From the NCBI RefSeq assembly GCF_037892605.1, contig NZ_JBBKTU010000001.1, positions 806,001 through 870,000 on the forward strand: 64,000 bases of DNA. Reading direction: 5' to 3'. A program made the translations under genes and the position numbers. Under the pieces are notes generated by a model, which was given only the letters and a program-made list of their open reading frames with translations, was not told the DNA's origin and made no database searches. Source of the stretch: Lacibacter sp. H407 (GTDB lineage Bacteria > Bacteroidota > Bacteroidia > Chitinophagales > Chitinophagaceae). Below are positions 1 through 9,141 of this stretch, piece after piece (position 1 is the stretch's first letter; every line of letters starts with the position of its first letter).

Positions 1-374
1 ATTTGCGGTACAATGATCGCAGTATCCGGATGCCCGGCTGTAAATTCCTGGAACAAATGCAGCCAGCTTTGAACAGGTTCAATAGTAATATCATTATCTA
101 CGCTCAGGAGCCATGGTGCCCGGGTATGCTGTATCAGAAAATTACGACCTCCCGATACGCCGAGATTTTTACCTGCATCCAGTAGATGAACTTGCGGATT
201 GCTTGCATAAAACCGGGATAGCTTTTTAAGCTGCTGCTCATCCGAGCCATTGTTCAACACATAAATATGCTGACCAGAGGGCAAAAAACTATTGATGCAG
301 TCAATTGTCTGATCAACTTTATTATAAAATAAGATAAGAATATCTACTAAACCCCCTTGAATCGATTCTCCCAT
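1..374 (-). CDS. Glycosyltransferase family 2, 3' part outside window
   Basis: The reverse strand reads about 124 codons from an ATG at 374 to the window edge with no stop. The protein has the GT-A/GT2 pattern: an N-terminal strand ending in LILFYNK, then LNNGSDE, GKNLGVSGGRN and LLSVDNDITIEP. The last carries a D-x-D-like metal/nucleotide-sugar motif near residue 100. It would transfer a sugar from a nucleotide donor onto the growing polysaccharide on the cytoplasmic face. The ATG lies 28 bases inside the preceding GT2 gene, which suggests translational coupling. The C-terminal half is beyond position 1, so acceptor specificity cannot be judged. Confidence 0.75.
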   Translation of the reverse strand, partial: MGESIQGGLVDILILFYNKVDQTIDCINSFLPSGQHIYVLNNGSDEQQLKKLSRFYASNPQVHLLDAGKNLGVSGGRNFLIQHTRAPWLLSVDNDITIEPVQSWLHLFQEFTAGHPDTAIIVPQ

Positions 375-1282
375 TTTAATTTCTTTTTATAACTGATTCC
401 CGCAAGTGCTAATAAAACATGCAGCAGGTTCTTTCCGTTTTTTTTGATCAGGAAACGCTGCCAGAGCCAGTACAGTGGACGAAAACCGCCATGCATATAC
501 AAGCTGATACTTTTGCGGTAGATATATTCTTTGAGGTAAGTGTCTGCCTCTTGATCAAACCCAAGGTGTTTTTCAGCAGTGCGAAGTTCAGCATCCTGGT
601 AAGCAGGCGATTTTTGCTGATACATGGATGTACGGTGGATGCGGTATTGTACCACCGGCGTTGCAATGCCCTTGATCAGATATTGTTTCGACATACGCAG
701 CCACATATCCCAATCTTCAAAATGCAATTCCTCATCAAACCGTAATGCTTGCAAAACTGAAGTACGGATGAGTGTGCTTGCTGCAGGTATAAAGCAGAGT
801 TGTGCCAACTGGGCAAATAATTTACCCGATGGTACATCAGCATCAGTAAGCCAGTTCCGTTCTTCAAAAGGTGTACTGCCAAATAACTGCCCGTTTTCAT
901 CAATGGTTTCCACGTTTGCATACAGCATGGCATATTCTGCAGACAATGGATCAAGCTCCCCAACAAGTGTACTGATACAATGGGGAAGTAATCGGTCATC
1001 GCAGGCAATCACTTTTAAATAAGTTCCGCTTGCACGGTCACTCCCTTCGTTCAACGATTTTGAAACGCCGCAGTTAACAGTATGCGGAATAAATTCCCAG
1101 TTCAGTTGATGTTGCTGTAACCATTGCTGAATCACCAACACCGAATCATCGGTTGAACAATCGTCAATAATGATCACTTCAAGATTTGAGTAATCCTGCT
1201 GCCGGATGCTTTCCAGTGTTTCAGTTACATACCGGCTGTGGTTGTAACAAAGTGCTGTTACCGTTACTAAGGGAACCTGCAT
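347..1282 (-). CDS. Glycosyltransferase family 2
   Basis: A 311-residue GT2 protein that opens with VPLVTVTALCYNHSRYV. It continues with IIIDDCSTDDS (nucleotide-binding Asp), NCGVSKSLNEG and a D-x-D-like ACDDRLLP segment near residue 93, all typical of the GT-A fold. An in-frame ATG exists 23 codons upstream, but 1282 is preferred: there the ATG overlaps the TGA of the upstream aminotransferase (TGATG) and the family homology starts at once. It probably adds one sugar of the repeat unit exported by the Wzm/Wzt transporter of this operon. Donor and acceptor cannot be read from sequence. Confidence 0.85.
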   Translation of the reverse strand: MQVPLVTVTALCYNHSRYVTETLESIRQQDYSNLEVIIIDDCSTDDSVLVIQQWLQQHQLNWEFIPHTVNCGVSKSLNEGSDRASGTYLKVIACDDRLLPHCISTLVGELDPLSAEYAMLYANVETIDENGQLFGSTPFEERNWLTDADVPSGKLFAQLAQLCFIPAASTLIRTSVLQALRFDEELHFEDWDMWLRMSKQYLIKGIATPVVQYRIHRTSMYQQKSPAYQDAELRTAEKHLGFDQEADTYLKEYIYRKSISLYMHGGFRPLYWLWQRFLIKKNGKNLLHVLLALAGISYKKKLKWENRFKGV

Positions 1283-2388
1283 CAGCTTGCAAAAAATTGT
1301 TGAATGCTGGCTGCTACAAATTGCGTTTGCTCCTTCTGCATACCCGGCCATACAGGCAAGCTCAGGCAGGTATCAGCCAATTGTTCTGCTATGGGAAAGT
1401 CGCCTTTTGTATAACCAAGGCTGCTGTATGCTTCCTGTAAATGTACAGGTATGGGATAATGGATCAATGTACCGATTCCCTGTTGGTGCAGGTATTGTTG
1501 CAGTGAGTCCCGTTGTTGCGTACGTATTACATAGAGGTGATACACATGGCTTGCTCCGGTTGCCACATAAGGGGTTATAATATCACCCACTCCTGCCAGT
1601 AGTTCGTTATACCAGGAAGCGATCTCCTGCCGCTGCTTTGTCCATTGCTGCAGATACTTCAGTTTAACACTTAAAAAGGCCGCCTGCATTTCATCAAGCC
1701 TTTGGTTATAACCAATTATCTCATGTTTGTATTTCTGTACCGAACCATAATTACGAAACATGGCTGCTTTTGCAGCAAGTGCAAGATCGTTTGTAGTAAC
1801 AGCACCGGCATCACCTAATGCACCCAGGTTTTTACCAGGGTAAAAACTGGTAGCGTTGATATGCCCCCAGCTACCGGTTAGTTTCCCGTTCCACACGGCG
1901 GCATGCGCCTGCGCATTATCTTCAATTACAAACAATTTATGTTTTTCGGCTATGGTCATTATAGCCTCCATATTACATGCCTGCCCGTATAAATGCACCG
2001 GCATAATTGCTTTTGTGCGAGCGGTTACTGCTGCTTCAATTTTAGTTACGTCAATATTATATGTATGCTCATCGGGTTCTACAAACACAGGTGTTGCACC
2101 TGTATACGAAACAGCGAGTATCGTTGCAATATATGTATGTGAAGGAAGGATCACTTCATCACCCTCGCCGACCTCTAAGGTCCGGAGAGCAATATGCAAA
2201 GCGTCTAAACCATTGCTGATGCCAATTGCATGTTTAGTTTCATTAAACAACGAGTACTCTTGTTCAAATTGTTTTACCGATTCGCCCATGATATACCAAT
2301 TGCTTTTAAAAACTTTTTCAAAAGCCTGATGAATTTCGGGGCCAATTTGTTTATTCGTATTATCGAAGGATAAGAAAGGTAGTTTCAT
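1282..2388 (-). CDS. FdtB/QdtB-like dTDP-3-amino-3,6-dideoxyhexose transaminase
   Basis: A 368-residue DegT/DnrJ/EryC1 family PLP enzyme. It has [11 protein letters not shown] (phosphate-binding), [18 protein letters not shown] and the PLP lysine in [13 protein letters not shown] near residue 184, followed by FRNYGS and the [10 protein letters not shown] signature. Family members transaminate NDP-ketosugars using glutamate. A FdtA-like 3,4-ketoisomerase and a FdtC-like N-acyltransferase sit upstream in the same operon, so the 3-keto-6-deoxyhexose branch (Fuc3N or Qui3N) is the likely substrate. C4 epimer specificity is inferred only from company. The TGA overlaps the next glycosyltransferase start. 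Confidence 0.85.
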   Translation of the reverse strand: MKLPFLSFDNTNKQIGPEIHQAFEKVFKSNWYIMGESVKQFEQEYSLFNETKHAIGISNGLDALHIALRTLEVGEGDEVILPSHTYIATILAVSYTGATPVFVEPDEHTYNIDVTKIEAAVTARTKAIMPVHLYGQACNMEAIMTIAEKHKLFVIEDNAQAHAAVWNGKLTGSWGHINATSFYPGKNLGALGDAGAVTTNDLALAAKAAMFRNYGSVQKYKHEIIGYNQRLDEMQAAFLSVKLKYLQQWTKQRQEIASWYNELLAGVGDIITPYVATGASHVYHLYVIRTQQRDSLQQYLHQQGIGTLIHYPIPVHLQEAYSSLGYTKGDFPIAEQLADTCLSLPVWPGMQKEQTQFVAASIQQFFAS

Positions 2389-2405
2389 TCGAATTGCTTT
2401 AAATA

Positions 2406-3485
2406 TTATGCCTTTTGATATGCATCTAAAAACTGAGCTGCAATTAATTCGGGCCTATGATTCAAATCATAGTAAGAAACCCCGGATTGTTTAATCTGAT
2501 CGATTTCTTCTTGGGATTTTTTAAGAAAAGAAATCAGTGTTTCTGTGAGGTTATTGCAATTAACATTAATGACAGGAGCGTTTTCTATGTATTTGGTTCG
2601 ATTATCACTAACATAACAAAAAACTATTTTACCCATTGATAATGCCTGTTGTGCTGCCACACCATACCATCCCCAAATCAACTGATCAATTAAAATATCT
2701 GTCTTCGCCAGTTCTGAAAGGTATTCATCTACAGTTAAATCCTTCAGAAGTACAAACTCAAAATTAGTTATTCCTTGTTTTTCTAAATTTCTAATTGCCT
2801 CTATAACATAAGGAGTGCCCTTAGCAAATGGAGCTGTTGGAGCATGAGCAATTCTAATTTTTTTTTCTGACCTTTTACTTTCCTCTGAGGATTTAGATAT
2901 GGGGTTAGACGGATAATGACAGATTTTAAACTGAGGAAAATATTCAGGATTGATAAACATTTCCGTTTCTACACTGCTTATCAAATGAAAGCCAAGCTTG
3001 CTAAATGATTCCTGTAATCGATTTGATTGATTTTCTGTTTCAATATGTCCGTATTCATAATTCTTAGAATAAGCAGCATATTTATAGAATGGATTAACCT
3101 CATACTCGATTTTTGGGTTTCGAATATCAACCCCAAGAAATGTCACAAACTTTTTTCCTTTGAACACTTTTCCAAAGAAATAATTTTTAAACTGTTGACT
3201 TGAAAAAAACCTGTTGCTTACGTCAAAATCAGAGAAAACGTGAATGACATCTGCATTTTTCAAGGCTTTGTAAAGTTTAAAGTAAGCTTGAATTGTATTC
3301 AATCTTTTGCCAATCCAGGTTTTTTTGTTGTTAACAAACGGAGTTTCAATATTGTCGTATTTACGGTATTTATAAATATACGTTTCGGCTAATATTGCCC
3401 TGCAGTCAACTCCAATAGCTTTATTGCCGTCGCAAATACTGCTAATAACGCTTGCATAATTATACCCTAGAAGTAATACTTTCAT
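2406..3485 (-). CDS. GT-B-fold glycosyltransferase, divergent
   Basis: A 359-residue protein beginning [20 protein letters not shown], like GT4-type N-terminal Rossmann domains. The C-terminal half holds [40 protein letters not shown] and MGKIVFCYV, which correspond to the donor-binding region of GT-B enzymes although the usual E-x7-E is not clean. The gene is visibly more AT-rich than the neighbouring aminotransferase, suggesting separate acquisition within the cluster. It lies between the FdtC-like and FdtB-like genes with short spacers. It probably adds one residue to the polysaccharide; no specificity can be claimed. Confidence 0.7.
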   Translation of the reverse strand: MKVLLLGYNYASVISSICDGNKAIGVDCRAILAETYIYKYRKYDNIETPFVNNKKTWIGKRLNTIQAYFKLYKALKNADVIHVFSDFDVSNRFFSSQQFKNYFFGKVFKGKKFVTFLGVDIRNPKIEYEVNPFYKYAAYSKNYEYGHIETENQSNRLQESFSKLGFHLISSVETEMFINPEYFPQFKICHYPSNPISKSSEESKRSEKKIRIAHAPTAPFAKGTPYVIEAIRNLEKQGITNFEFVLLKDLTVDEYLSELAKTDILIDQLIWGWYGVAAQQALSMGKIVFCYVSDNRTKYIENAPVINVNCNNLTETLISFLKKSQEEIDQIKQSGVSYYDLNHRPELIAAQFLDAYQKA

Positions 3486-3525
3486 TCAGCTTTAATATTT
3501 GAAAAATAGTCACCTGGTAGTCTGT

Positions 3526-4089
3526 CTATTGATAGGAGACTAAGCTGTTATTCTCAACTTTATACTTTGTACCATCCGCTTTTACCCACAATCCATTCTC
3601 CTTTAAAAGCTTATTCCCACTTTCATCAACCCAGCCAATAATTTTTGCCGGACTTCCATACACCAATGCAAAATCAGGAATTGATTTGGTAACCAGACTC
3701 CCCGCCCCAACTAATGCATAGGAACCAATTGAAACTCCTCCAAGAATAGTTGAATTTGCTCCAATAGACGCAAACTCTTTAACAATTGTTCGCTGAAAAG
3801 TAGATGGATAAATCTTTGAACGGGGGTATCGATCGTTTGTGAATGTAACATTGGGTCCAATAAAAACATTGTCCTCTATTGTTATTCCATCCCACAAATA
3901 AACACCACTTTTAACAGTAACGTTATTGCCAACAAAAACATCATTCTCGATAAACGTATGACAATTAATATTGCAATTATTACCGATTTTAGCACCCTTA
4001 AGTATTACGGCATATTGCCAAACATAAGTTTCATCTCCAATGTTGGAAGTTTGCACATCAGCTAAACTATGTACTTTATAATTTCCCAT
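3526..4089 (-). CDS. FdtC/QdtC/WlbB-like N-acyltransferase (left-handed beta helix)
   Basis: A 187-residue protein made of hexapeptide repeats ([LIV]-G-x-x-x-x), for example [20 protein letters not shown] and [19 protein letters not shown]. It ends in the [10 protein letters not shown] tail seen in WlbB/QdtC/FdtC-type sugar N-acetyltransferases. It would acetylate, or otherwise acylate, the 3-amino group made by the FdtB-like enzyme, using an acyl-CoA. Its start overlaps the 3' end of the FdtA-like gene by 14 bases, so the two are coupled. Substrate assignment rests on operon context; a 4-amino sugar cannot be excluded. Confidence 0.8.
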   Translation of the reverse strand: MGNYKVHSLADVQTSNIGDETYVWQYAVILKGAKIGNNCNINCHTFIENDVFVGNNVTVKSGVYLWDGITIEDNVFIGPNVTFTNDRYPRSKIYPSTFQRTIVKEFASIGANSTILGGVSIGSYALVGAGSLVTKSIPDFALVYGSPAKIIGWVDESGNKLLKENGLWVKADGTKYKVENNSLVSYQ

Positions 4090-4486
4090 ATTTCAAAAAG
4101 TCGTTGTAATCACGTATGTAATCTTCAGCTGAATAAAAATTAGACGCCAATACCATCTGAACAGCATTGTGGGAATATTGCATACTATGCCAACAGAGTT
4201 TTGGAAGATACAAACCATAGTCAGGTCGGTCAAGAATAAAATCCTCTTTATACCCATCTTGCAGCTCAGTTGAAACAGTAATTGTACCCGCAACAGCAAC
4301 AAGCACCAGCTCCTTTTCTATATTTGCATGCCCTCCACGTTTTACATTTTGTGGAGTAAAATATGTCCAGTACGTACGCCTAATTATAAAAGGTATATTT
4401 CGATCTTGCTGAGCAACAGAAATATATCCAAGCTCAGCAGACCCTATTGATTCGAATTGTATCAATTCTGGAATTTTCTTGTTCAT
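4076..4486 (-). CDS. FdtA/WxcM-like dTDP-sugar 3,4-ketoisomerase (cupin)
   Basis: A 136-residue single cupin protein. The [20 protein letters not shown] segment and a C-terminal [20 protein letters not shown] segment match the FdtA/QdtA/WxcM family. These enzymes isomerise dTDP-4-keto-6-deoxyglucose to a 3-keto sugar before transamination. The family usually has R-G-x-H-A-H; here the second histidine is Asn (HAN), so the acid/base pair is altered. The gene overlaps the Wzt stop by ATGA and overlaps the FdtC-like gene downstream. Family membership is clear; activity needs caution because of the changed residue. Confidence 0.8.
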   Translation of the reverse strand: MNKKIPELIQFESIGSAELGYISVAQQDRNIPFIIRRTYWTYFTPQNVKRGGHANIEKELVLVAVAGTITVSTELQDGYKEDFILDRPDYGLYLPKLCWHSMQYSHNAVQMVLASNFYSAEDYIRDYNDFLKYGKL

Positions 4487-5748
4487 TCAAACGATATTTG
4501 ATAAGTGATAGCCGGTCTTACGACACCTGGTGAAGGATGGGAGTTAGTGCCAACACTCTCATTCATTACCTCAAATTGAACAAAATCTCTTTCAATGTGT
4601 AAGGGATAGCGTTGATTTTCACCAAAAATAAGATTAAAATAATACGTGCCTGCGTTTAAAAAATTCGGAGGCAACTCCCCTTTTACTTTATATTTTCCAA
4701 GTTTTGAATCTTGCTTGGTGGAAATAAGTGCACCATTATGAAAAACAATAATTTCATCGATTGTTTTCAACTCAAATGTAACATCAACATTTGTATTCGC
4801 TTTATAATTTACAAACTCGATCTCGAAATAAATACCATTTGAAATAGTAATTACATCTGCTTTAAGTGGCAGAATATTGAAAGATAAAATTCTTATGTTT
4901 TCGTTTCCAGGTGCATTTGATATATCGCCATAGTGTAAAAAACTGCTGTTTGTCTGGCTTGCATTTTGATAATTATTAACAGCTTCATACTGTGTGCCTG
5001 AAAAAACCAATTCACCGTTCCGTAATACAACACCTTTTGTACAGAGTTGTTTTACTGCTGCCATATTATGGCTTACAAATAAAACCGTACGGCCTTCCCG
5101 CTCACTTACATCTTTCATTTTCCCCAAACACTTTTTCTGAAATTCGGAATCACCTACGGCCAGCACTTCATCCACAATTAGTATTTCAGGTTCAAGGTGA
5201 GCAGCTACTGCAAAGGCCAGCCGCACATACATACCGCTGCTGTACCGTTTTACCGGTGTATCAACATAACGTTCGATTCCTGCAAAATCAACGATCTCAT
5301 CAAACTTGCGTTCAATTTCCTTTCGGGTCATACCAAGAATGGCGCCGTTCAGGAAAATATTTTCACGGCCGCTTAATTCCGGATGAAACCCTGTTCCCAC
5401 TTCCAGCAAGCTGGCTACCCGTCCTTTGATCTTGATATTGCCGATCGTTGGAGCTGTTGTTCGGCTAAGGATTTTCAGCAAAGTGCTTTTACCCGCTCCA
5501 TTACGGCCTATAATGCCCAGCACCTCTCCTTGTTGTACTTCAAAATTGATATCACGCAATGCCCACACATAATCACTGCCGCCTTTGGCAGTACGGTCGT
5601 TACTGTCTCCAATTTTCAGATAGGGATCTTCCTTTCCTCTGAGCTTGTGCCACCAGCGGTTAATATCATGGTTCAAGGTGCCGGTACTCACCTGGCCTAA
5701 CCGGTATTGTTTGGAGATATTTTCTACTTTAATTACTAAATCAGACAT
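4483..5748 (-). CDS. wzt: Polysaccharide ABC transporter ATP-binding protein, Wzt type
   Basis: A 421-residue protein. The ATPase domain (about residues 1-250) has Walker A GIIGRNGAGKST near 85, Q-loop region, signature YSSGMYVRLAFAVAAH, Walker B EILIVDEVLAVGD and the switch His in FVSHN. Residues about 270-421 form a beta-rich C-terminal extension like the carbohydrate-binding Wzt-C domain, which in O-antigen exporters recognises the modified non-reducing end of the finished chain. It pairs with the Wzm-like permease at 9142-10008. The presence of Wzt-C suggests a chain-terminating modification that licenses export. Confidence 0.9.
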   Translation of the reverse strand: MSDLVIKVENISKQYRLGQVSTGTLNHDINRWWHKLRGKEDPYLKIGDSNDRTAKGGSDYVWALRDINFEVQQGEVLGIIGRNGAGKSTLLKILSRTTAPTIGNIKIKGRVASLLEVGTGFHPELSGRENIFLNGAILGMTRKEIERKFDEIVDFAGIERYVDTPVKRYSSGMYVRLAFAVAAHLEPEILIVDEVLAVGDSEFQKKCLGKMKDVSEREGRTVLFVSHNMAAVKQLCTKGVVLRNGELVFSGTQYEAVNNYQNASQTNSSFLHYGDISNAPGNENIRILSFNILPLKADVITISNGIYFEIEFVNYKANTNVDVTFELKTIDEIIVFHNGALISTKQDSKLGKYKVKGELPPNFLNAGTYYFNLIFGENQRYPLHIERDFVQFEVMNESVGTNSHPSPGVVRPAITYQISFE

Positions 5749-5765
5749 AATATATAAATTAAACC

Positions 5766-6440
5766 CTACTTCTTTTCAAGTTTTTTCAAAGGATTTCCTA
5801 TGTAAACACCGCTCTCCGTGATATTTTTTACCACAACTCCTCCCATCCCAATCGTAACATTATCTGTAATTGTTATGCCTTGACGTACACTCGAGTTTGT
5901 TCCAAAATAGACCTGATTGCCAAATTCACAGTGTCCACTTACATTTACACCCGGGGCTGTGGTAAAGAAATCTCCCATATTGCAATCGTGTCCGATGGTT
6001 GTATTAAGATTGAGTTGTGCGTGTTTGCCAATTTTAATATTACATGTCATTATTACACCAGCAGTAATAATGCTTCCTAGTCCAATTTCCACCCAGGATG
6101 AAACGATAGCAGAAGGATGAATAATGCTTATATATTCCGTTTCAAAGGGCAAACTATCGACCATGCTTTTCCTTTGTTCAGGATCACCAATAGCAATCGA
6201 AGTAAAAAAATTAGATGGTTGAAATTCCGATTGCCTAATTACCGGTATTCCCATAATTTCTTTGTCCTCGTAGTGTTTGTCCCCAACCATAAAACAAACT
6301 CGATCTGAGATGTCTTTGCTATATGCCCTAAACACATCTGTTATGATGCAAAATACTTCTCTTCCAAAGCCGCCTGCTCCTACAATACAGATTCTTTTCT
6401 CATTGGTGTTACTTACGAATTCCAATAAATTGTTATGCAT
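5766..6440 (-). CDS. PglD/NeuD-family sugar acyltransferase
   Basis: A 224-residue protein with an N-terminal Rossmann-like domain (KRICIVGAGGFGREVFCI, residues about 15-32) and a C-terminal left-handed beta helix (IGLGSIITAGVIMTCNIKIG onward) containing LNLNTTIGHDCNMG. This His-containing loop matches the catalytic base region of PglD/NeuD. PglD acetylates the 4-amino group of UDP-4-amino sugars. Here the neighbouring VioA-like aminotransferase supplies a 4-amino-4,6-dideoxysugar as plausible acceptor. It is one of two PglD-like genes flanking that aminotransferase. Confidence 0.82.
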   Translation of the reverse strand: MHNNLLEFVSNTNEKRICIVGAGGFGREVFCIITDVFRAYSKDISDRVCFMVGDKHYEDKEIMGIPVIRQSEFQPSNFFTSIAIGDPEQRKSMVDSLPFETEYISIIHPSAIVSSWVEIGLGSIITAGVIMTCNIKIGKHAQLNLNTTIGHDCNMGDFFTTAPGVNVSGHCEFGNQVYFGTNSSVRQGITITDNVTIGMGGVVVKNITESGVYIGNPLKKLEKK

Positions 6441-6504
6441 GCGCTATTTTTAAATTATAGAATATTTAGTAATTGAACTTTCAAAATCTTTCAGGTTAAC
6501 CTTT

Positions 6505-7584
6505 TCAATTATTTTGAACCCTCAATAATACACGGGCGATCATATCGATTTCTTCGATTGAAAGATCATAATACAATGGCAGGCATAGAATCCTAGCTGC
6601 AATATTTCTTGAAACCGGGCACAACTGTTCACCCACATAATTCAGCGTGTCCAATGATGGATAAAAATAACGTCTTGGAAAAATCTGGTATTTATTTAAT
6701 TCTTCGATGCTCTTTTGCAACAGTTCCTCTGTTTCAAATACAACAGGATAGTAACTGTAATTATAGCCGGCTTCTCGCTGGATCTTTTGTTTTTTGATAC
6801 GCAGATTTTTTAACACTGCATCATAATGTACACTCAGTTCTTTTCGCTTGCGGAGGATGGCCGGCATATGCGGCAACACACTCAACCCCATAGCAGCATG
6901 CAACTCACTGTTTTTTCCATTGATACCCATCATGGCAAATTCAACGGGCGTTTCATGTCCAAAGTTGCGGAGATAAGCAAGCTTTTTTAGTAATGAAGGT
7001 TCTTGTGTAAATACGGCACCCCCCTCTCCTGTATGAAATAATTTAGTGGCATGAAAGCTTGTAGTACTGATGTCGCCGAAGTTAAAAACAGATTGACCTT
7101 TATAGGTTGTACCGAAACAATGCGCTGCATCATAAATAACAAACAGCTTGTGCTTTTTTGCAATAGCGCTGATGGCCGCAATATCACAGGAATTCCCAAA
7201 TACATGGGTGGCTAAAATAGCCGACGTGTTGGCTGTAATAGCTGCTTCAATCTTTGTAGGATCAATATTAAAACTATCGGGGTCGATATCAACAAAAACC
7301 GGCTTACAACCTTCCCACACAATGGAAGATGTTGTAGCAACGTATGAAAAGGGCGTGGTCAATACTTCGCCTTTTAACTCCAGCGCTTTAATGGCAATTT
7401 GCAATGCAACAGTTCCATTGTTGAGAAACAATAAATGAGGTGCTCCCAGAAATTCTTTCAACCGCAATTCCAGTTCATTAGCCAATGGACCATGATTCGT
7501 GATCCAATTGCGTTGCCAGATGCCTTGCAGGTATTTATCGTATTCTTCCTTGGGTGGAAGAAAAGGTTTGGTTACATTGATCAT
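6505..7584 (-). CDS. VioA/RffA-like dTDP-4-amino-4,6-dideoxyhexose transaminase
   Basis: A 359-residue DegT/DnrJ/EryC1 aminotransferase. It carries LNNGTVALQIAI (phosphate cup), TPFSYVATTSSIVWEG, IYDAAHCFGT and the PLP lysine in TSFHATKLFHTGEGGA near residue 182, then LRNFGHETP. The SFHATK-F-H-E-GG form of the lysine motif is typical of enzymes acting at C4 (VioA, RffA/WecE groups), unlike the SFYPGKN form of the FdtB-like paralogue at 1282-2388. The operon therefore likely makes two aminated deoxysugars. The 4-position assignment is inference from motif style and the flanking PglD-like genes. Confidence 0.82.
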   Translation of the reverse strand: MINVTKPFLPPKEEYDKYLQGIWQRNWITNHGPLANELELRLKEFLGAPHLLFLNNGTVALQIAIKALELKGEVLTTPFSYVATTSSIVWEGCKPVFVDIDPDSFNIDPTKIEAAITANTSAILATHVFGNSCDIAAISAIAKKHKLFVIYDAAHCFGTTYKGQSVFNFGDISTTSFHATKLFHTGEGGAVFTQEPSLLKKLAYLRNFGHETPVEFAMMGINGKNSELHAAMGLSVLPHMPAILRKRKELSVHYDAVLKNLRIKKQKIQREAGYNYSYYPVVFETEELLQKSIEELNKYQIFPRRYFYPSLDTLNYVGEQLCPVSRNIAARILCLPLYYDLSIEEIDMIARVLLRVQNN

Positions 7585-7631
7585 GGTTATGTCACTTGGT
7601 TTGAAAAAACAATTGAGGATTTGTTTCTTGC

Positions 7632-8279
7632 TCAGTTAATTGATGCTACCACTTTACAGGGGTTGCCCCACGCTTTCACACCGGCAGGGATATTTTTCGT
7701 AACCACGCTGCCGCCGCCTATCACACTTCCTTCACCAATGCTGATATGATCGAATACAGTTGCTCCGATACCTATTTGAACCCCATTACCAATTGTACAG
7801 TGCCCGGCCATATTTACACCAGGATTAATGGTTACAAAATCTCCGATCGTACAATGGTGCCCAATACTTACGTTGCGATTCACCGTTACACCAAAACCCA
7901 ATGACGTATATGAAGTGATGATGGAACCGGGCTCTACAAAAAGTCCCTTTCCGGCACTAACACTACTTGAAATAATTGCACTCGGGTGAACCAGTTTACG
8001 AAACTGTTCCGGATTAATCTTCTTTTCGTTGACAAAAAAATCAAATAAAAGTTTCTTGATGGATGGCGTTGCTACCGAAAACAGGTATTGATCCTGTTCT
8101 GATGGTTGCCAATGCGAATGCAGTATTATTTCACTACTGATGGTAGTAGGGCAATAATCCATCACTGTTTCAACAGGAATATTTTGAATGATCTGAAGAG
8201 CAATTACTTCATCAGTCGCTTGTAGCACATCAATCACCCTCGACAATACACTTTCGCTATACCCTAACAGAATGTTCAT
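7632..8279 (-). CDS. PglD/NeuD-like acyltransferase with degenerate N-terminal domain
   Basis: About 215 residues. The N-terminal 90 residues start MNILLGYSESVLSRVIDVL and lack the G-x-G-G-x-G loop of PglD, so nucleotide-sugar binding there may differ. The C-terminal half is a clear hexapeptide beta helix with VTVNRNVSIGHHCTIGDFV and VIGGGSVVTKNIPAGVKAWG, including the H-H loop of the active site. A further ATG seven codons upstream (8300) is possible. The gene starts inside the end of the BKACE-family gene, so the two are probably co-translated; this suggests it uses an acyl-CoA made by that enzyme. Confidence 0.75.
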   Translation of the reverse strand: MNILLGYSESVLSRVIDVLQATDEVIALQIIQNIPVETVMDYCPTTISSEIILHSHWQPSEQDQYLFSVATPSIKKLLFDFFVNEKKINPEQFRKLVHPSAIISSSVSAGKGLFVEPGSIITSYTSLGFGVTVNRNVSIGHHCTIGDFVTINPGVNMAGHCTIGNGVQIGIGATVFDHISIGEGSVIGGGSVVTKNIPAGVKAWGNPCKVVASIN

Positions 8280-9105
8280 TATAAAAGCCTTTTTTGCCAA
8301 ATTCTTTCGATGGCATCACTGTATACTCGTGCATCGCCATCAGTTCGTGAACCCGTGTCAATAAATCAATATTTTTGGCTAGTTGTGTTCGACCTTTATT
8401 GAACCAGATGTTGTCTTCCAATCCAACCCGCACACCATACCCTGCTGCAATGGCAATTGTATTTATTTTCAGTTGATCCTGGCCAAGACCGGCAAGGGCT
8501 ACAAAATGATGAAAAGAAGGATCCTCTTTTATCTCCCGTATCGCATTTCCGATTTGTGTAAGCTCAGCCTGCATACCGGCAATATTTCCGAATAATACAT
8601 TCCAGTAAAATGGCGGCTCAAGAACTTCTTTACGTATGAGATATTTGCCATAGTTGATCATACCCATATGAAAACATTCCAGTTCCAGCTTTACTCCGTA
8701 ATCTTTCATTTTTTCTGCTAAAGCAATGATCATGTCAGGTGAATTTACCGATACCTGGTTCATGAAGTTGAGTGAGCTCAATGTTAATGAGCACATATCC
8801 GGCTGCAGTTCGATTACTTCTGATCGTTGTTCAAAATCACCTGCAATACGTCCGGAAGTACTAAGACAAATAACCAACTCCGGGCAATACTTGCGGATAC
8901 CTTCCACAATATCTCTATACACTTCTTTTTTATGGGTAGGTGTTTCATCTGTATTTCGTGCATGCAAATGGGTAATGGTAATACCAAGTTCATAGGCTGC
9001 GTGCACCTCTTCCACAATTTGCCACACCTGTACCGGCACATAGGGAGTATGCCTTGTTGTTGGTACCATCCCCGTTGGACAGAAATTTACAATAATGTTA
9101 TTCAT
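8257..9105 (-). CDS. BKACE-family beta-keto acid cleavage enzyme (DUF849/Kce)
   Basis: A 282-residue protein of the 3-keto-5-aminohexanoate cleavage family. Seen: the zinc-binding THLHARN near residue 45, ICLSTSGR, an ELECFHMG strand, and RVGLEDNIW with the conserved Glu near 228. Characterised members react a beta-keto acid with acetyl-CoA to give acetoacetate plus a new acyl-CoA, or the lysine-degradation equivalent. A catabolic enzyme of this type is unexpected inside a polysaccharide operon. Its stop lies inside the next gene, a PglD-like acyltransferase, so it may supply an unusual acyl-CoA for sugar decoration. That role is inference. Confidence 0.82.
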   Translation of the reverse strand: MNNIIVNFCPTGMVPTTRHTPYVPVQVWQIVEEVHAAYELGITITHLHARNTDETPTHKKEVYRDIVEGIRKYCPELVICLSTSGRIAGDFEQRSEVIELQPDMCSLTLSSLNFMNQVSVNSPDMIIALAEKMKDYGVKLELECFHMGMINYGKYLIRKEVLEPPFYWNVLFGNIAGMQAELTQIGNAIREIKEDPSFHHFVALAGLGQDQLKINTIAIAAGYGVRVGLEDNIWFNKGRTQLAKNIDLLTRVHELMAMHEYTVMPSKEFGKKGFYNEHSVRV

Positions 9106-9141
9106 AGCAACTACTTACTACTTTGAACTTTCCACTTCCTT

